Origin: an uncultured Lachnospiraceae bacterium
GTDB taxonomy: Bacteria; Bacillota; Clostridia; Lachnospirales; Lachnospiraceae
Direction: 5' to 3'
Assembly: GCA_947068385.1 (NCBI GenBank)
Contig: CAMTBF010000124.1
Coordinates: forward strand, 1-8,535
Length of the DNA stretch: 8,535 nucleotides
Below the pieces are notes generated by a model. It worked only from the letters and a program-made list of their open reading frames with translations, searched no databases and was not told where the DNA came from. Position 1 is the stretch's first letter, and the number at the start of each line of letters is the position of its first letter. Made by a program: the position numbers and the translations under genes. Shown piece after piece: positions 6,976-8,535 of this stretch.

Positions 6976-7103
6976 TTTTTCATCTGAAAAAGATTGAGAA
7001 CATGCGCTATGCGGCGTCCCTGGAGGCAAGGGGGATTCCCGCGGAGAGGATTCGGAAGTATGGCTTTGCCTTCCGGGGGAAGGAAGTGCTGATAGGGGCA
7101 TGA
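6972..7103 (+). pseudogene. C-terminal remnant, probably of an AAA-ATPase-like/PD-(D/E)XK protein
   Basis: A frame open from just after a TAA at 6969-6971 to the TGA at 7101-7103 reads KKIENMRYAASLEARGI, then PAERIRKYGFAFRGKEVLIGA. The segment uses GC-rich codons like the core genes and unlike the AT-rich gene just before it. The pattern 'IE-x-x-x-YA...L...GI...RI-x-x-YGFAF-x-GK-x-x-LIG' resembles the last 35 or so residues of the large AAA-ATPase-like proteins with a C-terminal PD-(D/E)XK (DUF1703-type) domain that are multi-copy in many Lachnospiraceae. That match is from memory. The rest of the gene is absent: upstream is the unrelated 86-residue gene, whose stop overlaps the start of this frame. 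An ATG at 7002 has no good Shine-Dalgarno, so a true 33-residue gene is unlikely. Confidence 0.5.
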
Positions 7104-7104
7104 T

Positions 7105-7212
7105 ATGCTCATGAGCGATGAAATTTGCCGAAATGTCTCTGCAACTTTCTGCTCGTGAGTCGGGAGCAATGAAGAGAGGCGTTCGTGGCAAATTTTAGCA
7201 ATCGCCGTGCAT
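7105..7212. repeat. Imperfect 108-base inverted repeat after the gene remnant
   Basis: Nested pairs share roughly one axis: ATGC 7105-7108 with GCAT 7209-7212, GCGAT 7115-7119 with ATCGC 7201-7205, and AAATTTGCC 7121-7129 with GGCAAATTT 7187-7195 (perfect 9 bp). Further in are TCTCT 7136-7140 with 7173-7177 and TGCTC 7150-7154 with GAGCA 7164-7168. It starts two bases after the remnant's stop codon and ends 18 bases before the glycosyltransferase Shine-Dalgarno. It has no T-run at its 3' end. It could be a decayed palindromic mobile element or a leftover structured 3' region of the lost gene. Confidence 0.5.
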
Positions 7213-7230
7213 TCTTGCTGTCATTATGCA

Positions 7231-7238
7231 GGAAGGAG
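7231..7238 (+). promoter_or_regulatory. Ribosome binding site that fixes the glycosyltransferase start
   Basis: GGAAGGAG lies five bases before the ATG at 7244. An in-frame ATG at 7226 precedes this site and would place the Shine-Dalgarno inside the coding region, so 7244 is preferred. The protein then begins MKLSIITVCLN, the usual first β-strand of GT2 enzymes. Confidence 0.75.
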
Positions 7239-7243
7239 ACCAC

Positions 7244-8074
7244 ATGAAACTATCCATAATCACAGTATGCCTGAACCCCGGGGACAGGCTGAAGGCCACA
7301 TTGGACAGCATATTGGGGCAGGGCTGTGAAGACGTAGAAGTGATATTAAAGGACGGCGGCAGCACGGACGGCTCCGTGGAGCGGTGGCGGCAGGAGAACG
7401 CTGCCCGGCCCGGCGTGGAAAAGGTCAGGATTTTCGTGGAGAAGGACGGTGGCATCTACGACGCTATGAACCAGGCGGTGGCCCATGCCACAGGCGACTT
7501 CCTGTTGTTCCTGAACTGCGGGGACAGGTTCGCGGACGGCAATGTCCTGCGGCGGACGAGGGAGGTTCTGGAGAAAGAGGAACAGGCCGGGACGGACATG
7601 GACAGGCTGGTGCTCTACGGGGACACCTGCGGGGAAAGGCGCGATGTGGTCATCGCCTCCCCGCCGGAGATCACGGGGTTCACCTGCTACCGGAACATCC
7701 CCTGCCACCAGTCCTGCTTCTACAGCGCGGCGCTGTGCAGGGACAAGCCCTATGATTTGCGGTACGCGGTTCGGGCGGACTACGACCATTTCCTCTGGTG
7801 CTTCTACCGGGCTAAGGCGAAGATGCGGCATATGGACTTCCCGGTGGCCGTCTACGAGGGGGGCGGCTTCTCGGAGAAGCGGGAGAACAGGGCCCTGGAC
7901 AGGCGGGAGCACAGGGAGATTACCGGGAAATATATAGGCAGGGGAGAGCTTTTCCGGTATCGCGCCATCATGGCCTGCAGCCTGGCACCCCTGCGGACGG
8001 TCATGGCGGAGAGCCGGCTGTTCTCCGGATGCTACCATTGGATTAAGGAGCGGATCTACAGGCGTAAGGCGTAG
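7244..8074 (+). CDS. Family 2 glycosyltransferase (GT-A fold)
   Basis: This is a 276-residue cytoplasmic glycosyltransferase that would move a sugar from a nucleotide-sugar donor to a glycan, lipid or protein acceptor; donor and acceptor cannot be read from sequence. The GT-A fold is clear. The first strand is KLSIITVCLN (2-11), followed by KDGGSTDGS (36-44), which binds the nucleotide. EKDGGIYDAMNQ (66-77) is the donor-loop motif. GDFLLFLNCGD (84-94) stands where the metal-binding DxD motif lies, here as N-C-G-D. PCHQSCF (153-159) and RADYDHFL (177-184), with Asp179 as a candidate catalytic base, complete the acceptor side. This set is typical of the 'LNSGD' GT2 subgroup found in exopolysaccharide and cell-surface glycan clusters. 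No membrane segment is visible. It stands alone here, without other surface-glycan genes, so its pathway is undefined. Codons are GC-rich, like the core genes. Confidence 0.9.
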   Translation: MKLSIITVCLNPGDRLKATLDSILGQGCEDVEVILKDGGSTDGSVERWRQENAARPGVEKVRIFVEKDGGIYDAMNQAVAHATGDFLLFLNCGDRFADGNVLRRTREVLEKEEQAGTDMDRLVLYGDTCGERRDVVIASPPEITGFTCYRNIPCHQSCFYSAALCRDKPYDLRYAVRADYDHFLWCFYRAKAKMRHMDFPVAVYEGGGFSEKRENRALDRREHREITGKYIGRGELFRYRAIMACSLAPLRTVMAESRLFSGCYHWIKERIYRRKA

Positions 8075-8255
8075 CTGCCCTGTTCGGTTGCTTTTAGGAA
8101 CCTATAGCGCTTCTGGGTGTAAGTGCATGTGGCAAAATGCATGGAATTTAGGGCATGAGGCGCGGGTGAGAAAGGGCATGAGAAAGAGCAATGGCACGAG
8201 CTTCCCGAAAAAGAGATAATGATTTAAGAAAAATAGCCATAGAAGGAGAGACATT
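8075..8255. other. Gap before the β-mannosidase gene; short direct repeat, no gene
   Basis: No convincing terminator follows the glycosyltransferase. GGGCATGAG occurs twice, at 8151-8159 and 8174-8182, 23 bases apart, and a small inverted pair TGCAT (8124-8128)/ATGCA (8137-8141) lies before it. GATAAT at 8215-8220 could be a -10, but the -35 at the proper distance is poor. I see no clear catabolite-repression operator. The promoter of the β-mannosidase gene should be here or upstream, but I cannot place it firmly. Confidence 0.3.
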
Positions 8256-8535
8256 ATGACAGTATTGCATTTAAGGGACAATTGGACATTGACTGTCCTT
8301 GGGGAGAATGTATACAATATTCCGAATGCTCCCATCGATACAAAAGTCCCGTCCACAGTATACGGGACGCTGCTGGAGAAGGGTCTGATGCCGGATCCCT
8401 ACTACCGGGACAACGAGCTGAAGGCTACCCGGCTCATGGAGAACGACTTCGCCTATGAGACCACATTTACACTCGATGGCAAGGACAGGGAGGCGGACAG
8501 GCTGTTCCTGCGCTTCGATGGCATCGACACTCTGG
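8256..8535 (+). CDS. GH2 β-mannosidase, N-terminal part (cut by window end)
   Basis: The frame from the ATG at 8256 stays open for 93 codons to the window edge. GAAGGAGAG at 8242-8250 gives a strong Shine-Dalgarno five bases upstream. The visible part is the N-terminal jelly-roll, sugar-binding-like domain of glycoside hydrolase family 2. The segments VPSTVYGTLLEKGL, MPDPYYRDNEL and LFLRFDGIDTL match the β-mannosidase pattern, in which the chain reads 'VP..V...L...GL..DPYYR.NE' and then 'FDG(I/V)DT'. Full-length family members have roughly 800-900 residues, so the catalytic acid/base and nucleophile lie outside the window. The enzyme would release β-linked mannose from manno-oligosaccharides or N-glycan cores. 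No signal peptide is visible, suggesting a cytoplasmic enzyme acting on imported oligosaccharides. No transport genes are visible to name the substrate. Confidence 0.88.
   Translation, partial: MTVLHLRDNWTLTVLGENVYNIPNAPIDTKVPSTVYGTLLEKGLMPDPYYRDNELKATRLMENDFAYETTFTLDGKDREADRLFLRFDGIDTL

Noticed and set aside
6976..6991. TTTTTC/GAAAAA mini-hairpin after the small gene, considered as a terminator
   Set aside because: The stem is nearly all A-T and is not followed by a T-run on the + strand; too weak to call.
7346..8038. 230-codon minus-strand frame opposite the glycosyltransferase
   Set aside because: Low-complexity Pro/Val/His-rich translation, explained by codon bias of the clear GT2 gene on the + strand.

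Overview
The window looks like chromosomal DNA from a moderately GC-rich anaerobic member of the Clostridia, most likely Lachnospiraceae. This rests on the form of the two glutamate synthase proteins, strong AGGAGG-type ribosome binding sites, and an adjacent β-mannosidase and orphan glycosyltransferase. The family assignment is an inference from protein style, not a database result. All genes I accept are on the + strand.

Positions 1-5009 hold a leader with a terminator-like hairpin (28-70), then gltB (117-4664), the large α subunit of NADPH-dependent glutamate synthase (GOGAT). A 345-base gap follows. It has no credible gene but contains one of the most structured stretches I can see: a 174-base nested inverted repeat (4712-4885), followed one base later by a second foldable element (4887-4960). 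gltD (5010-6503), the NADPH- and FAD-binding β subunit, comes next and ends at a good intrinsic terminator (6521-6563). Together GltB and GltD take the amide nitrogen of glutamine and transfer it to 2-oxoglutarate, giving two glutamates. This is the assimilatory half of the GS-GOGAT cycle.

Positions 6564-7225 look like accessory DNA. There is a candidate extended -10 promoter beside an inverted repeat, then an AT-rich 86-residue gene of unknown function (6715-6975). After it comes a GC-rich C-terminal gene remnant (6972-7103), probably the tail of an AAA-ATPase-like/PD-(D/E)XK-type protein, and then a 108-base imperfect inverted repeat (7105-7212).

Positions 7244-8074 encode a family 2 glycosyltransferase, and 8256 to the window end is the start of a GH2 β-mannosidase, cut only by the window edge. 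These two show no clear functional link to glutamate synthase.

The points most worth pursuing are the structured element inside the gltB-gltD operon, a shift in synonymous codon choice that starts late in gltB and ends mid-gltD, and the gene remnant with its flanking palindrome. I found no CRISPR array, tRNA, rRNA or complete transposase.
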